The notes below the pieces were generated by a model. It did no database searches, was not told the origin of the DNA, and was given only the letters and a program-made list of their open reading frames with translations. From positions 1-7,051 of the forward strand of contig JAJZKY010000230.1 of the NCBI GenBank assembly GCA_021803885.1: a stretch of 7,051 nt of DNA. The letters run 5' to 3'. The position numbers and the translations under genes were made by a program. Below are positions 6,354 to 7,051 of the stretch, one piece after another (the stretch's first letter is position 1; each line of letters begins with the position of its first letter). Source of the DNA: Planctomycetota bacterium (GTDB lineage Bacteria; Planctomycetota; Phycisphaerae; WQYP01; JAJZKY01).

Positions 6354-6359
6354 GGCCAA

Positions 6360-6614
6360 GTGGAAAGCAAGCGCGCTGGTTTGCTGTTTGCGGTTGTCAG
6401 TGAAGGCTACGTTCCACCGAAGTCCCCTCCCTCACCGCCTCGATCAAGCGTAACGAGGGTAGCCATGTCACTGGCTGTTTACCCGAAAAGAAAGGGACCT
6501 CAACAGGCGATAGCCAACTCAATGATGACAATGTTTCTGTGCCCGATTCAGGATAGGTATCGGGAAACGGGGTTCGCACCCTCGATCTCCACCGCCAGTT
6601 CAGTGGGCGCATAA
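6360..6614 (+). pseudogene. Fourth proline-rich copy, probably damaged or fused
   Basis: GTG 6360 follows GAGG (6352-6355) by four bases, right after the stop of copy 3. Residues 14-28 read VSEGYVPPKSPPSPP, a clear match to copy 3. Instead of the short basic end, the frame runs on for about 55 residues without prolines (VTRVAMSLAVYPKRKGPQQA and beyond) and passes through a tRNA T-arm-like segment before TAA 6612-6614. Its start (AGLLFAVV) is also unlike the other copies. I therefore read it as a truncated copy fused to unrelated sequence; a genuinely longer 84-residue variant is possible. ATG 6466, after GAGGG, could start a separate short frame. Confidence 0.55.
6542..6597 (+). other. tRNA/tmRNA 3'-end-like fragment
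   Basis: CGGGG (6568-6572), loop TTCGCAC (6573-6579) and CCTCG (6580-6584) form a five-pair T-arm with one G-U pair. The next bases reach ATCTCCACCGCCA at 6597. A six-pair hairpin CCCGAT/ATCGGG (6542-6547, 6559-6564) lies just before. The loop has C where tRNAs have A58, the acceptor side is two bases too long, and no 5' acceptor or D arm is found. It is not a working tRNA; it may be a remnant, such as an integration scar, or chance. Confidence 0.25.
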
Positions 6615-6668
6615 TCGCCATAAGCGGCCAATCCGTGCCCATTTTTCATTCAGGTGGTGCGAAGTTTT

Positions 6669-6878
6669 TTAACTCAGCCATGATTTTGAAGAGGCGCTTG
6701 GAGAGTCTGAGGAGACGGCTGCGAGCAGCAGCGAAACCATGATCTCAGGCATCAGTAGTTTCTGCCGCAGTGCCTGCAGAACCCCATCGTGGATCATGCC
6801 CGTAAGGCTGGCGCCTCCCTGAGGCGATGCATTGACGGTTTGAGCCATCAGTGAGGAGTTCGGACAAGAATGAGTCAT
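6669..6878 (-). pseudogene. Possible remnant of a recombinase C-terminal region, weak
   Basis: A 69-codon minus-strand frame includes GMIHDGVLQALRQKLLMPEI. This loosely resembles the segment after the zinc ribbon in large serine recombinases, where a helix of the type V-L-x-x-L-R-x-x-L-x-x-P-E occurs. The expected cysteines and the following coiled coil are missing, and the frame ends soon after. Short matches of this kind can be accidental. If real, it is a decayed fragment of a mobile element. Confidence 0.17.
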
Positions 6879-6925
6879 ACCGACTCTCTGCCGGTCGCAC
6901 CTGTGGTGTATCCTTTCCTGTAAAA

Positions 6926-7051
6926 ATGAATGGGTTGTTTCCTGGAAAGGGTTGGGAACTGACCCTGGGCATCCATGGTCAGTTGTACAACCGTGCTAGA
7001 AGACCTCTTGGAACAAAACAAATGACTGGGCTCCCCTTTTTGACAGCTCCT
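6926..7051 (+). CDS. Open reading frame running off the right edge, doubtful
   Basis: ATG 6926 opens 42 codons without a stop to the end of the window (MNGLFPGKGWELTLGIHGQL and on). There is no ribosome site in front and no recognisable family in the visible part. It may be the start of a gene or a chance frame. Confidence 0.15.
   Translation, partial: MNGLFPGKGWELTLGIHGQLYNRARRPLGTKQMTGLPFLTAP

Larger units (their letters stand above)
5458..6440 (+). other. Probable translationally coupled operon: membrane protein plus four proline-rich frames
   Basis: Gaps between consecutive frames are: overlap of one to four bases (membrane protein to copy 1), eight bases or an ATGA overlap (1 to 2), eight-base overlap (2 to 3), six-base gap (3 to 4). 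Each small gene has its own purine-rich ribosome site, three of them GAGG placed at or just past the preceding stop codon region. Confidence 0.7.
6615..7051. other. Gene-poor right end
   Basis: About 435 bases without a convincing gene. It contains a possible decayed reading frame on the minus strand (6669-6878) and a plus-strand frame open to the window edge from 6926. No promoter or terminator is clear. Confidence 0.45.

Noticed and set aside
6018..6359. Minus-strand Trp/Arg-rich frame opposite the proline-rich genes
   Set aside because: Its composition is just the complement of proline codons; the plus-strand frames have the shared motif and ribosome sites.
6542..6597. Functional tRNA gene
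   Set aside because: Only a T-arm-like piece is present; D arm and 5' acceptor strand are missing and the 3' end has the wrong length.

Overview
The window looks like an accessory region of a bacterial chromosome or large element (GC-rich third positions, Shine-Dalgarno starts, many ATGA-type overlaps). The repeat style of the long TPR protein (NLANLY / EAEEAY / RKLAE / AYLPDVA) is common in Acidobacteriota, Cyanobacteriota and other large-genome bacteria. I would guess an acidobacterium-like host, but only weakly. No housekeeping gene is present.

Left (1-1056): the window opens inside the 3' end of a gene whose product ends in a JAB/MPN (JAMM) metalloprotease domain. It is followed, through an ATGA stop/start overlap, by a complete 276-residue E1-like (ThiF/HesA/MoeB) adenylyltransferase. 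Both look like the downstream half of a bacterial ubiquitin-like modification operon. The ubiquitin-like protein and the E2-like gene, if present, would lie to the left of the window.

Middle-left (1057-4278): a roughly 520-base stretch without a convincing gene (only two tiny overlapping minus-strand reading frames) precedes a 900-residue protein. This protein has an alanine/glycine-rich N-terminal part, an uncharacterised middle domain, a short coiled coil and then TPR repeats, including nine almost identical 46-residue units encoded by a strict 138-base tandem array.

Middle-right (4279-5457): a convergent minus-strand gene encodes a membrane-anchored protein (one N-terminal helix, coiled coil, beta-rich C-terminal domain). 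A divergent intergenic region follows with a perfect 11-base inverted repeat and a possible coupled leader reading frame.

Right (5458-7051): a three-helix membrane protein is followed by a tightly packed run of three very short proline-rich genes and a fourth, damaged-looking copy, all sharing a G-Y-x-P-P-K motif. The stops and starts overlap or nearly touch, so they are probably one translationally coupled operon; tandem duplication of one small partner gene is the simplest explanation. After the fourth copy the sequence turns into a non-coding-looking tail with a tRNA T-arm-like piece and possible remnants of decayed genes, which may mark the edge of an inserted segment.

How the genes might work together: the E1/JAB pair belongs to one pathway (activation and removal of a ubiquitin-like tag). 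The TPR protein, the anchored protein and the membrane/proline-rich set are separate transcription units with no recognisable enzymatic domain. Their grouping is typical of a defence or accessory island, but a shared function is inference only.
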